Program-made: the position numbers and the translations under genes | The notes under the pieces: generated by a model | Seen by the model: only the letters and a program-made list of their open reading frames with translations | The model's database searches: none | Told to the model about the DNA's origin: nothing | In this document: positions 27,301 to 37,100 of the stretch, in pieces | Numbering within the stretch: position 1 is the stretch's first letter | Layout of the letters: each line of letters begins with the position of its first letter | Assembly (NCBI GenBank): GCA_963855995.1 | Contig: OY979725.1 | Location: 1,426,001 to 1,490,000, forward strand | Source: Muricea muricata | Lineage: Eukaryota; Cnidaria; Anthozoa; Malacalcyonacea; Plexauridae | DNA length: 64,000 nucleotides | Direction: 5' to 3'

Positions 27301-27564
27301 AGCACGCGTGGCTCGCTCGAAGCAGACGTTTTATCTCTCCTTCGCTTCGCCTTGTGTCTGAAAGTTTTCAAATAATTTTAGCGCCATCAGCTTTTGTTGT
27401 GGCATGTAAACAAAAACCTGGCAAACGCAAGCAATCGCTGACCTTTCTTCTACATATACTTAATAAACACTTGTGGAATAAATCTTAAGTGGTTTAAAGC
27501 TTTATAAATAAATACCTGTAGTTGCGTATCCTTTGGTTTCATAGGTGACTTCTCGTGTTGCCAT
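1..27564 (-). CDS. Kalirin/TRIO-like giant RhoGEF: Sec14, spectrin repeats, DH, SH3, Ig array (3' end beyond window)
   Basis: Joined from 42 exons with matching phases: 27516-27564 (ATG), 27295-27357, 27066-27168, 26410-26500, 25562-25675, 25333-25449, 24208-24561, 23355-23669, 22888-22999, 22398-22645, 21833-21955, 21110-21301, 19868-20356, 15850-16044, 14930-15283, 14218-14337, 13590-13781, 12990-13238, 12590-12712, 12166-12336, 11677-11850, 11404-11583, 11141-11263, 10919-11026, 9649-9975, 9407-9529, 9083-9274, 8632-8955, 8255-8490, 7643-7918, 6742-7128, 6007-6328, 5346-5443, 5069-5135, 4878-4967, 4559-4699, 4082-4134, 3709-3941, 2289-3368, 1877-2138, 546-1424, <1-314. About 3,254 residues are visible. 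Domain order matches TRIO/kalirin: Sec14 (about 1-179), spectrin repeats (about 180-1775), linker, DH (about 2155-2330), SH3 (about 2345-2410), then seven Ig domains. Such proteins activate Rho-family GTPases at membrane and cytoskeleton. Vertebrate relatives have about nine spectrin repeats and DH-PH units; here there are more repeats and no PH. A kinase or more Ig domains may follow to the left. Exon joins are my own reading and lack transcript support. Confidence 0.85.
3709..3941 (-). other. SH3 domain exon
   Basis: One 233-bp exon encodes most of an SH3 fold: [18 protein letters not shown] (RT loop and second strand), [19 protein letters not shown] (strand and the GW-x-P signature) and KHVLE. 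SH3 domains bind proline-rich ligands. Placement between DH and Ig domains parallels the C-terminal half of TRIO/kalirin (DH2-PH2-SH3-Ig). The acceptor, the donor and both phases fit the flanking exons. Confidence 0.85.
4082..6060 (-). other. DH (RhoGEF) domain, no adjoining PH domain
   Basis: The DH domain is split over six exons (6007-6328 end, 5346-5443, 5069-5135, 4878-4967, 4559-4699, 4082-4134). CR1 reads [20 protein letters not shown], followed by [37 protein letters not shown], and the CR3 helix [19 protein letters not shown], with the P-x-x-R-I found in GEFs. The last helix, [19 protein letters not shown], runs straight into the SH3 exon in frame. DH domains exchange GDP for GTP on Rho, Rac or Cdc42. 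Substrate choice cannot be read here. The missing PH domain is unusual for this family. Confidence 0.8.
6555..6645 (-). repeat. tRNA-derived SINE head (candidate)
   Basis: On the minus strand an A-box-like TAGCTCATTGAGTGG is followed about 35 bases later by a B-box-like GTTCAAATCC, the spacing of a type-2 RNA polymerase III promoter. It lies in an intron of the kalirin/TRIO-like gene and does not fold into a convincing intact tRNA by eye, so a SINE remnant is more likely than a tRNA gene. Confidence 0.4.
7150..7620 (+). repeat. (TATGG)n pentanucleotide microsatellite
   Basis: TATGG units run almost uninterrupted at 7187-7306 and 7420-7540, with a diverged centre (TAAGG, CATGG, AATGG, TATTG variants). 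The array fills most of the 514-bp intron between exons 6742-7128 and 7643-7918. Because five is not a multiple of three, all frames stay open and yield false pentapeptide-repeat reading frames. Confidence 0.95.
10030..10665 (+). repeat. Compound pentanucleotide array: (CCACG)n, (CCACA)n, (CATCA)n
   Basis: A short mixed start leads into CCACG units (about 10080-10212), CCACA units (to about 10240), a mixed zone, then a long pure CATCA run (about 10304-10586) ending in ACACA-type units. It occupies much of the intron between exons 9649-9975 and 10919-11026. The block boundaries are sharp. Confidence 0.95.
10680..10792. mobile_element. MITE relative of the element at 30,960 (truncated ends)
   Basis: Begins CATTTGGTCATGCAAATGCA and ends with the near-inverse GCATGACCAAAATG. 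Its interior (GTTTATAGACCGTATAAG, TTTCTAAAGAAATGA) matches, in reverse orientation, the interior of 30960-31110. The outer CAGTGGCGAAGCC ends are absent. It directly follows the pentanucleotide array in the same intron. Confidence 0.6.
16045..19867 (-). other. 3.8-kb intron of the kalirin/TRIO-like gene, no features except a G-run
   Basis: This is the longest intron of the gene and separates exons 15850-16044 and 19868-20356, whose phases match. I see no coding exon, RNA gene or structured repeat in it, apart from a plus-strand G-run cluster at 16290-16312 (GGGACAGGGGCAGGGGCAGG and on), which has four G-tracts suited to a quadruplex. Confidence 0.6.
20480..20810. mobile_element. Inverted-repeat element with a duplicated left end
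   Basis: The unit GTTGTATAAAAGGCGTTTAG appears directly twice (about 20492 and 20585) and inverted at 20776-20812 (CTAAACGCCTTCTATACAAC). A direct GACCCTTGG at 20471-20479 and 20811-20819 flanks the block and may be the target-site duplication. Intronic, non-coding. Confidence 0.6.
21363..21665. repeat. Intronic repeat with three GTGTTTGG(A/-)TCAGGCCATCC modules
   Basis: Related modules around 21404 (TGTTTGGATCAGGCCATCCA), 21500 (TTAGATGGCCTAATCCAAAC, inverted) and 21622 (GTTTGAATCAGACCATCCAA) surround a GC-rich palindromic core (GCGCGAAAAATCACTCGCCC ... GTGTTTCGCGCGC). This looks like a non-autonomous transposable element; class unknown. Confidence 0.5.
23041..23310. repeat. Minisatellite, about 80-bp unit, about 3.5 copies
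   Basis: Units start at about 23041, 23111, 23190 and 23270 with TTAAACG(T)GGTGGTCCAGTG and carry GTAGGTAGTATTCTACAATA and GGTTTGTATCTGAACTA. The array lies inside the intron between exons 22888-22999 and 23355-23669. Confidence 0.85.
24600..24935 (+). repeat. GATGGT/GTGATG-rich degenerate repeat
   Basis: Diverged trinucleotide/hexanucleotide DNA (GTGATGATTGTGGTGATGAT and similar) in the intron upstream of exon 24208-24561. No coding signal. Confidence 0.7.
24943..25297. mobile_element. MITE with telomere-like CCCTAA tract (8-bp TSD)
   Basis: Ends are GGAGTAATTATAGAATACCT and, inverted, GGCCAGGTTTCTATAGTTGT. The flanks are CACTAAAC (24935-24942) and CACTAAAT (25298-25305), a 7/8 match fitting an 8-bp target-site duplication. 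Inside lie GCTACGTGGCTAC-type short repeats and, at 25090-25145, degenerate telomere-like CCCTAA/ACCCTA units. It is the reverse-oriented relative of 50028-50134. Confidence 0.75.
25333..27564 (-). other. Sec14/CRAL-TRIO domain (six N-terminal exons)
   Basis: The first six coding exons give about 179 residues, starting [16 protein letters not shown]. Recognisable Sec14 features, in order, are [18 protein letters not shown] (strand with the family's G-x-D-x-x-G), [15 protein letters not shown] (hydrophobic strand and the conserved Trp), [15 protein letters not shown], and [17 protein letters not shown] near the end. The spacing and wording match the N-terminal Sec14 domain of kalirin/TRIO, which binds lipid and regulates the protein. 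The ATG at 27562-27564 is the first Met in the joined frame, and its exon ends in phase 1 to match the next acceptor. A further non-coding 5' exon is possible. Confidence 0.85.
25740..26350 (+). repeat. GATGGTGGT-rich degenerate repeat
   Basis: Purine/T-rich, diverged (GTGGTGATG)n-like DNA fills most of the intron between exons 25562-25675 and 26410-26500. Open frames here are repeat artefacts (His- or Val/Met-rich). Confidence 0.75.
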
Positions 27565-29058
27565 TTGCCGAAATTATACTGGTTTATAATCACTCTACTA
27601 CCACAACAAGTGTAACAAATTGTAGCAATTTGCTTAGCCCATGGACTTTAAATTTCCCATAACTTTAAACCAGCTTACATCAAAAGTCTAGAACCTTTGT
27701 AAATTTCTACGAAATTTATCCAGTTTGTCGCTTATGTAGTTTTAATAACAAACAGACACGAAAGTTTGGATACTTGCGACAAATTAATAATAGTGACGCT
27801 TGCTTACTATGGAAACCCCCGCGAAGATCTATTTCAAGTAGGCCTTTTTGAAAGGTAATAATTTACATACGACAACACCAAACAGATTAAAAATTGAATG
27901 GCCAGTGAATTAGCCTAATATCTCATGTGTTTAAACAACAATACCAAAATACTTACTGTGTTTGAATGAATATAAAAGGGGGGTGGAAATATTAACATAT
28001 TTTTTGTAAATTTACCATTTCATTGCCAGAACTGAGCCAACAGACCAGCATCTTGTTTTCATTTTGATTTAATTTTAATACCAGTTGTCGGACATTTGGA
28101 AACACGAGTAATTAATGATTGTCGCCGAAATTCTCTGGCTTTCCGGTGTGTACCCAAGGATTTGTCGTGAAACAGAAAACATGAAATAATTTGAATATAT
28201 CATAAATTTGGATTAGTTTGCTATACGTTTCCAAAAAAGTCTTCACTGAAATAAACAGACAAAACTATACTGGTATTTCGTTTGTATTCGAAAAGAAAAA
28301 TTCGTCTGGATTTTTGCTGTCCGTTGTTCCCGTCGAAGGTTGTTGGTTTTATGTTTGTGATGACTACCATAGATTTACTGGATGAGTTAGGACAATTAGT
28401 TAGACAGTTAGTACAATTACGACCGAGTTATTGTTATCTTTCAATTCTGCGAAGCGAAGCTGAGGGGAGTAACAATGATAAACGATAATTCTTGACTGAT
28501 GGTGCGAAGCCTCATCCAATAATTGTTTTATTAATTATTATATATTTAAAAGTAGAGTAGTACAGTGAAAAACTCGAACAAAAGATTACAAAATTATCCG
28601 CATTACCTGTGTTCAAAATTTTGATTCAAACCTTTAGTGCTTTTGCTATCTTTTTTCTGATATTAATACCGCCATATCGTCTAATTGCTAGCTGCAACCA
28701 TTTTGTTTTATTTTCGCGCGCTTTTATAAAAGATGCCAATGCGTGGGGCCTGAGCACCACACATTCTATTCTTCATGTTTTACGTCATCAGCGTCCAATA
28801 ATTTTTGGGCCGAAGTGCGCTGACGACGCAGCACATGACGAATGCTTCGGATATTGCGAACTTTCGGAGGACCAATCACAATCAAGAACAAAGTTTGAAT
28901 ATATAATTGTTAATGTTTTTTCATGGTTGTTGCGTCCTTGCCGCTTGTTCATTACAGTATTTTAGTTTTTGATAAGCATTCGTAATGGTCATTAACTGGT
29001 TATGACCTGTTTTCACTGGCTGTTTCCACATGGCCATTCTCCTCATTGATCCTTTGTC

Positions 29059-29197
29059 GGTAATCAATTTATGTTTCGGTCACTAATATGATTCTATCCC
29101 CAAGTATCCCCTAACTCTTAACCTTAATCAAACGCCCAACCCTAACCTCTTCTACCCCTAACCGTTGCCTTAGTTACCGAAACATAAATTGATAACC
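29059..29197. mobile_element. Small MITE with telomere-like CCCTAA tract (8-bp TSD)
   Basis: Terminal inverted repeats GGTAATCAATTTATGTTTCG and the inverse CGAAACATAAATTGATAACC differ by one base. The perfect 8-bp duplication CCTTTGTC sits at 29051-29058 and 29198-29205. The core (29104-29163) is CCCTAACTCTTAACCTTAAT-like DNA, a degenerate telomere-type repeat. TIRs differ from the family at 24943 and 50028. Confidence 0.8.
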
Positions 29198-30959
29198 CCT
29201 TTGTCGTCCTGGTGAATGCTGCCACCTCACATAGCATACCTCGCATGCAACAGATTATTAATTCCGCCCCCCCCCCAAATATCAAGCAAAATCACAACAC
29301 CAACACGACAAATTTTCGTTGTATAATCTTTTTACAAACTTACGTAGTAACAGCATGCACATGACGATAAATTGTGTAGTTCGATTTGTGATTAAATTAT
29401 TTTTGAGTTTCTCGGATAATTACCTTGAATAAATAATTAGATCAAATTTGTGGAAAAACCTTGAAGAATCTCGACTTAAATTGCTTAAAATCAAAAGAAT
29501 CTGTTAGAAAACATTCTCAAAAATAAATTACGTTAGTTAAATACCTCGAAAGTCGGAATTTATGTCAAATAAAGCCCTCGCACGTTGCGCGTCCTCGAGG
29601 CCCCTTCATACGAGATAAATCCCCCGTCTCGGGAATAGCAACATTTAGCCATTAGAAACTAAAACATTTCATGTACTTTACTATGAGAAACACATTACAA
29701 CTTTATACATTACATAATGTTCATACATGTAACACGAAGGTGGTGTTTGTTTTTTAAGTTTTTCTCGTTAAAGAACTACAATAAAGCTACAGTGTCTCAA
29801 CTGAAAAAGGCACATATGTTTTCACAGTATACATTTTTGTTATAATTCCATGAAACGCAGTCTTGATATATAATTAGCAATCAATGTGGGCAAAGACAAA
29901 AGAAGACTATGCTTGCCATCATTTGCGTGTCATGGAATTTTACCCGTAACTTTTTACTACAGTGTTGTATTGTATCGCGAAGGGTATTATGAAATTACAT
30001 TATTGTATACTCAGTATAGTAAAAAAAATTTTGGTCGCTTACAAGTTCTAGCGAGACACCGATGTATGCATCAAAAAGGACTGAGAGTAAGTATGAATAG
30101 AATGAGAAATCCATTTAAATTTTTGCTTAAATAGTGTACTTTTTTTCCTTTGTTCGCAGATTTATGGTATTTTATCAAACCACTCATCGGTGAGTTTTGA
30201 TATCGGTGCATTACTAGACAATGAAAATCTAAGACCACACAAAAAGATGTTAATAAAAGCGCACAACCAACTTCCTTGCGTAAAAACTTTGTAAAAAGCC
30301 TCTCAAACAAGCGTAGTCTCTCGAGCAGACACAAACTCTACACAATTCGTTTACGGCGAACCTCGGCACTTTGTAATATTATCAAAATCATCAACCAAGA
30401 AAATGTTCGAGCTACACATACGATTTATTAAAAAAAGTCTTAAATGCTGCAGTTTTTATGACCACAAAAACTTTATCGACGTTTGCAGCTAAGCCACTGT
30501 CAACATGTTTTGCCATCCAATTGTATAAACAATAAACTTTAAACCTCGACGTGTCAAATGCCGTGAGGAAAACTGGAATACCCAGAGAAAGACTTAAATA
30601 AAGCACAGGAGAGACCACAGGCGAGAACTCTCACGTGAGACACCACACCAAATTTAATTGAGATTTTATAGTGGTGAGAAAAACAACGCTCCAATCGCTT
30701 GAGCTGGTACAGCTAAAATATTTCACAGTTGATGTTTTCATTGCAGACTTAGTGTCCGAGGTTTGTCGTTTGTTATACACGTCAAAAGCTCTAGTTTACA
30801 TTGTAGTCCAGTTTTTTCGTTAAGCGTCAGTTACCTGCCTGGACAGTCTAAAGAAAAAGAGGACAGTTTATGAAGAAGGAAGTTTATACAAAGATTCGAG
30901 TGAATTCCACAGCACATACAAATTAAAACAAATTTAACTACTATACAACAACCTACAAC

Positions 30960-31110
30960 CAGTGGCGAAGCCAGCCCGACATTTGCAAATGTAAATTTAA
31001 ATCATTATCATTAGTCATTTCTTTAGAAATTGATTCCTTATACGGTCTATAAATACAGAAAAATTTGCATATGCTTTGCATGACCAAATGTCGGGCTGGC
31101 TTCGCCACTG
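30960..31110. mobile_element. hAT-like MITE, 26-bp perfect TIRs
   Basis: Starts CAGTGGCGAAGCCAGCCCGA and ends with its inverse. Flanks CCTACAAC (30952-30959) and CGTACAAC (31111-31118) match at 7/8, an 8-bp target duplication with CAGTG ends, as in hAT elements. 151 bp, non-coding. Its right flank sits 3 bp from the CASC3-like stop codon. Confidence 0.8.
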
Positions 31111-31120
31111 CGTACAACAA

Positions 31121-34100
31121 CTACCAGTTGAAAACAAATGAAATAATTCGCCCTACCTCTGTCTGCGGTGATTTTATTGGAATGGCTGAAGTTCGTTTTC
31201 GGGACGTATTTGATTGCTCCGGTAATGGTTGGACTAAAACCTGTTGCCCAGGTTGCGTTAAAACCTGTTGTCCAGGTTGCATGGTCGGTATTGGTTGACC
31301 GGGACTGCCTTGCCGTGGAGGAGCTGGGATATTTTGCTGATAGTATCCCGTCGGGGCTGCCACTTCACTTTGAAAGACCTTGAAAAAAGGAGCAAGATTT
31401 GCGCGGTTATAAAAGATGACGTTAAATTCTGTGGACCGGTTCTGCTTATAGAACAGGAACACACAACAGGCGATAAATGGCTGCAACTCATCGCAGCAAC
31501 AAATTACATTTTCTTACAGTCTTTGATAACGGTTTCCATATTGGTCAACGTAAATAATTAGTTTTCGTTGATATGGAAGAGCAAATAAACTAATAAAATG
31601 TTCGAATCTGGATTCAAACCGCTCGTATGAACAAATTTCTTCGTGTGAACGGGAGAATGAAACATGTCGTCATTGCAAGCAACATGTCGCACTCAAGATC
31701 ACACCGGTTTGATATGATGCGATCTGTTGCGGCCACAGAATTCGGCCGCGTCCTTACCTGTTGTGGAATGAACTGTGGCGGCGGCATACTTGTCATCATC
31801 GGAAACCTAAATTAGGTAACAAGAACAACTCTTATAAGAAAAAACGCACTCCAAAAAATAACATCTTGCAAACTCAAGATTCGAAATATCACCGCAAAAT
31901 TGTTGTCTTGTTTTTAAAAGCCCGAATCTTGAGTTTACAAGATGTTGTTTTTCGGAGTGTGTCTTTTCTTGTATTGACTGCTGGTAATGGTTTTTTTAAG
32001 GATAACTCTTATAGTGTCCATTCCGTCAACTCGCGACTGCGCCCACTTTGTCTACATGCATGTCACGCACATGTACTGTATAGGAGGATTATTATATGAT
32101 TCTAGAATCATTACCACGACTAACCGTTATGGCCAAAAACGTTGCCTTCAAGCATAACATATAAGCCATCACGTTCTGAATAGAGATGACTGCAGCTTTT
32201 TGCCACAAGAATCTTTCCACCTTCTTTGCGAGTCCCCCTCTTAAGTTATATAAGGAGCGGTGGTGTGACGTCAGTTCACCCCCCTCCCCCCATGAATACA
32301 CTGGAGCAGAGTGCGGGAAGGTTGGGTCGTGAATGTAATTTGATCTGGGTTTGCTTCATTTAAACATAACCAAACCAACTCTAAGATTGCTCTGGTTAAG
32401 TGTACTTACTGTGGTGGTGTGAATGCCATCCCAGTATTAGGATCCACAAAGTTTTGGGAGGGGTCATATTGTCCGGGCGGCATTGCATGCATGTTTGGGA
32501 CAAATTCTCCGGTAGGAGTATTTGCCGGAGGAGCCATGGCGTAATGACCATTCTGAAGCATGATCGGTCGTAACATCGCTGGGTTTATTTCTGCAATGGA
32601 AAACAAAACAAGAAAGTTAATTCTTACAAAGTTCTTTTTTTAGCAAGCTTTTTCTGGTGAAAAATCAGGAGTTAGCACAGCCATACACGTACATACCTTG
32701 TGTTGGCATGTGCGGCTGTTGTGTATAATACATATGCGCTGGATAACCTTAAAAAGAGTAAATGCATTTGAGATAATAGTCTACTATAGTTAATACAAAC
32801 AGCTCAGACGATTTTTATAGAGCTTCTTTTATTTGGCATTAATGAATTTACAAAAACAATAAGAGATGCCCTTGCCGAATATGCAGGGAAGCCTTGAAAT
32901 TGAAGCGTGCAACTTTGAGATCTCTATTTCAACCTAGCGTTTAGGTGTTGTAGGAGAAAACCGGACGACAGCTGGTTAATCAAGACCACGCATCTAGGAC
33001 GAGCAACATTTACAGTATTGACCAATGCCAGTGTATATCATGCTTACATGAAGTAGCTCAGTCATATGACTTTACCTTGCGGAGTAACATAGATGATCTG
33101 GGGCTCTCGAGGTGACGCATCTGGAATAGCGACTGGTTGCATCGGAGTTTCCACGGCTGTCGGCACTGTTGGTTTCTGACGCTGGGTGGAATACCGCTTA
33201 CCACCACTAGAAACTGGCTCAGAGACTTCTGTTAGAAAGAAAATATGCATGATTCCTAGCGATGCTCACTTTTTGGGTAAGCAATACTTTCAGATCAATT
33301 CAACTGCCAATCTGCTGTCGCAAATTTTATCAACATCTTTTATCAAAAGTAGGAGATTTTCTAATATTCAATTAATTTGATAAGAAAATACAGTTACTGC
33401 TCAAAAGTTTGAATACATTTGCTGTGTTTGACCTCATTCTACGCTTGCTCTCATTCTGCTTAGTCAACTACACAAATCTATTTCCTTGAGTTTCAGGTTA
33501 TACGCATGCCTACTAGTAGTATTTTAATTGCACATATGCAGAGATTTTAGAATACGCAAGTGAGAATCTTTAGCAATGAAAGAATTCCTAAACAAAAAAG
33601 CTATTGTATGACTTTATCAAAACATGAAACTGCATCTCACACCTGTATTCAAACGTTTGAGCAGTAGCTGTATTTGCTTCCTCCTCTACCTCAGAAACAT
33701 GAATTTATATCTTCACTTACGTTCCTCTTCCTCAAACACTTCGCCCGCATTTTCCCCATGATCGCTTGCAGCATCTAAAAATACACACGAAACAAAATTT
33801 TGACAAAATTATCACCACAATCCAGTTTACTGTCTCCACAACACCAGAAATGTTTAGATTTGGCTTCCATTGTCACTAGCTATGACTGGCTATACTCGGC
33901 CAGATTAAACTCATCTGACTTGGTAACGCTTTCTCGTGTTTTGATACGGTGACAAAACCCTCCAACGCGTTGTTGACATAACACTTGAAGTATGGGTATG
34001 TACACAAATGCAACACAGGGAACTTACCAGAAAATGTGCCAGACTGTACAGCGGCTACTTCCTCGGGCTCAAGTTCTTGGCTCTTCCGCCTTTCCAATTC

Positions 34101-37100
34101 CGCCTCTCGCGCAAAGTCTGCCGCGGTTTTCTTTGGTTTACTGAGCTGCTTTCCTCGCCCTATGCCTTTGCTTCGCATCTCGCTCCATTTCTTTGCACCT
34201 CGAGCTTCTGAAGCAGCTTCCGCATGCCTAAGAAATACAACCAAGCTTTGGTTTTCAATCATCAATACTCTTTACTTCATGTTCTGTATTTCATATTACT
34301 GTATATTGTGTCCTACAGTAGCTGGACATGCATTAAGGAGAGATATTTAATATATCTGGCCTCCAGAAGCTATGGTGTTGTAGATTGAAAGCGTCCTAAT
34401 ATGTACTTCGAGACATTTTCGGGGCTGCAGTATTGTTACCTAGGAGTCTCGGATTTTTCATCTTCTTTTGCCATTTTTTGCTCGTCAGCATTCTGAGCTT
34501 CATCCTGACTTTTCTCGCTCGTAGTTCTCTTTCGTCTTCTATGATCGTCTCTCTCGTTCCGTCTTCGTCTATCGTCCTGTTCTCCATCTTCGTGCGTTTT
34601 CTGGGGACGAGGCTGTTGAGTGAAGTACAAAACAATGTTAAACTACATTAAGCATCCGAAGTCCCGCGTTGTGTTGTGTTGTGTTGTGTTGTGTTGTGTT
34701 GTGTTGTGTTGTGTTGTGTTGTGTTGTGTTGTGTTGTGTTGTGTGGTGTGGTGTGGTGTGGTGTGGTGTGGTGTGGTGTGGTGTGGTGTGGTGTGGTGTG
34801 GTGTGGTGTAGAGTAGTGTGATGCAGTGTGGTGCACTGCTTTGTTGGGTCAAGTGTGGGGCGGTGCAGTACAGCGCATTACACCGCAATAAAGCGTGCAG
34901 TGTACGTACCTGGGTGGGTGGGTTGCCTTACAGTTGGTGCAGTGAGTGCATTTAAAGAACATTGAAGTATAGTGTACATCACAGTGTACTATGAGAGGAG
35001 TAGAGATACATTGAAGTGTGGTGCGGCGTAGTGTAGTATTTACCCTTAACAAAGCAGATTATTTTAACAAACCTTTCTGTCTCTTCGGTCTTCACGCTCA
35101 GCCTCCTGGCGACGTTCCTTCGGTGACCTGTCGTTTCTTCGCGAACGACCTTCCTCATCACGTCGTTGAGATCTTCCAGATTTCATTTCACGTTCCCCTT
35201 CGTATCTTTTTTCATCTTGTCTTTTTCTTTCATGCCTACTTTCGGTATTTTTCTCGTGGCTACTTTCGGTGTCCCTTTCTTGTCTGGTTTCGGTGTCTCT
35301 CTCCTCTAACCCATCCTCCCAGTTTTCTTCGGTCTCTTCACGTTTCTTCCCTGCAGGTTTTTCTTCACGTCTCCCAAAACCGCCTGCTCGCGTATTACTT
35401 TGCCTCTCCTGTCTCTCATTTCGCCTATCTTCGCGATTGGAGTCATTGCGATTACCAAAACCACGTCTATCCCTATTTTCTCCCTTTGTGTCACGTCCTC
35501 TTGTATCCCTGTCAAATCCTTTGTCACCCTCTTCAGCCCTCCTATCTTCTCGGTTTCTATCCCTGTTTGATCTGAATCCGCCCTCACCATCATCCCGTCT
35601 GTCTCTGTTTCGTCCTCTATTTCTTGCGTCATTTCCTTCGTCTCTTCTTTCGTCTCTTCTTTCATCTCTTCTTTCGTCTCTTCTTTCGTCTCTTCGTTCA
35701 TCTCTTCTATCATCTCTTCGTTCGTCTCTTCTTTCGTCTCTTCTTTCGTCTCTTCTTTCGTCTTTTGGTTCATCTCTTCTTTCGACTCTTTTATCGTCTC
35801 TTCTATCGTCTCTTCTATCGTCTCTTCTTTCGTCTCTTCTCTCGTTTCTTTTTTCGTTTCTTCTTTCGTCTCTTCTCTCGTCTCTTCTTTCATCTCTCCT
35901 GTTGTCCCTGTTTTGTCGCCTGGTGTCCCTGATGATCCCTTCATCATCACCACGCTGGAAAAAAGTGGCACACGGCACATTGTACTTCTTTCGCCATAGA
36001 ATCTTTTATAGTGCACATGTAACGCTTAGTTTAGGTCATTGCATAGCTCTACTGGTTGTCTTCATTATTGGAAAGTTTTATTCTCCCAACGTTCGTATGC
36101 CCGGAGACATTGTTATCATGGAAAAGATGCGGAGTTTGTGCAAATAAACTCAGGATTAGAATTAAGTTTAAATGGAAAACAAGATTTCTATGCTCAGGCA
36201 AACTATGAAAAAAACTCTTTGAAATACAGAGAACAGTGCTATAGAGCTGTGCAATAAACTAAAATGAAGCTCAAACATTCACTGAAAAACATTTTTATAG
36301 TGGAGAGGTAAAATTTCTAATGAATTCTGACTAACGAGCCGCCTTGAAAAAAAGCGAAACACAAATTGCACAAAGTGGCGATGGAATCTTCCCTTAACTA
36401 AACAATACAAACAGAACTTCGAAGTCTCGGGCAAGGACCCTTCGTAGTGAAGTTAGTTAGTTCCAAGTACTAGTTACAATTGATGCTTTTTTAGTGATGT
36501 AAAACTAATTAGACAAACCTTGTTCCTTTCCTCGTTTTGTCTATCTCGTTTTTGTGCATCGTCTTTAAAACTATCGTAATCTCGTCGAGTATTCCTGTTT
36601 CTTTCATTCCGTCGCTCTCTGCCCTGGTTTTCGCTTTCATTCCGTCTGCTAATATGATTCAGTAGAGTAGAAATGTGTAAGAAAGGCGAAAAAGGTGAGC
36701 AAAAATGGGCACAACCATCTAGTACCGCTATCTAGAGAGTCTTCTTCTTTTGTTGGAAATTAGGGCTTGAAGGCTTGCTCTCTTAATTTAAAGCATTGGT
36801 TCGAGGGATTTTTTTCAATCTTTCAAAAGTTTGAAAAATTTTTTATCTGATAGACTATTCTTTAATCTAGTAGATTGAATATAGATTGAGGGATACTCTT
36901 TCAGTGTTCCAATCGATTGAAATATGTCACTCAATTAGATTACTTTTCAATAGAAAACGTGTGATCCTTAAAAACAATCCCAAAAAGATTGGAAATTCAT
37001 TCCATTAGATTGAATTTTCAATTTTATAAAAAAGACGTAAAAATGGTAACGCTACTGCTTCTTCACTTGTCACAGCGTTAACCCTGCAATGGACCCATGC

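Larger units (their letters stand above)
27565..31120. other. Intergenic spacer: presumed promoter side of the RhoGEF gene and 3' flank of CASC3-like gene
   Basis: The first Met of the RhoGEF gene lies at its left edge and the CASC3-like stop at its right, so it should hold the first gene's promoter and the second gene's 3' end. I see no convincing coding sequence: the longest open frame (28609-28965, plus) lacks a recognisable domain. Contents that can be named are the MITEs at 29059-29197 and 30960-31110. A 13-bp GT-AG-bounded segment near 30847 could be a microexon but is unproven. Confidence 0.5.

Noticed and set aside
28609-28965. 118-codon plus-strand frame with hydrophobic start
   Set aside because: No recognisable domain, no splice partner, base composition like surrounding spacer.
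35269-36147. 292-codon plus-strand Leu/Ser/Arg-rich frame and a 236-codon minus frame rich in KEET
   Set aside because: Mirror frames of the 12-bp repeat; only the RDER frame agrees with splice sites and flanking CASC3-like exons.
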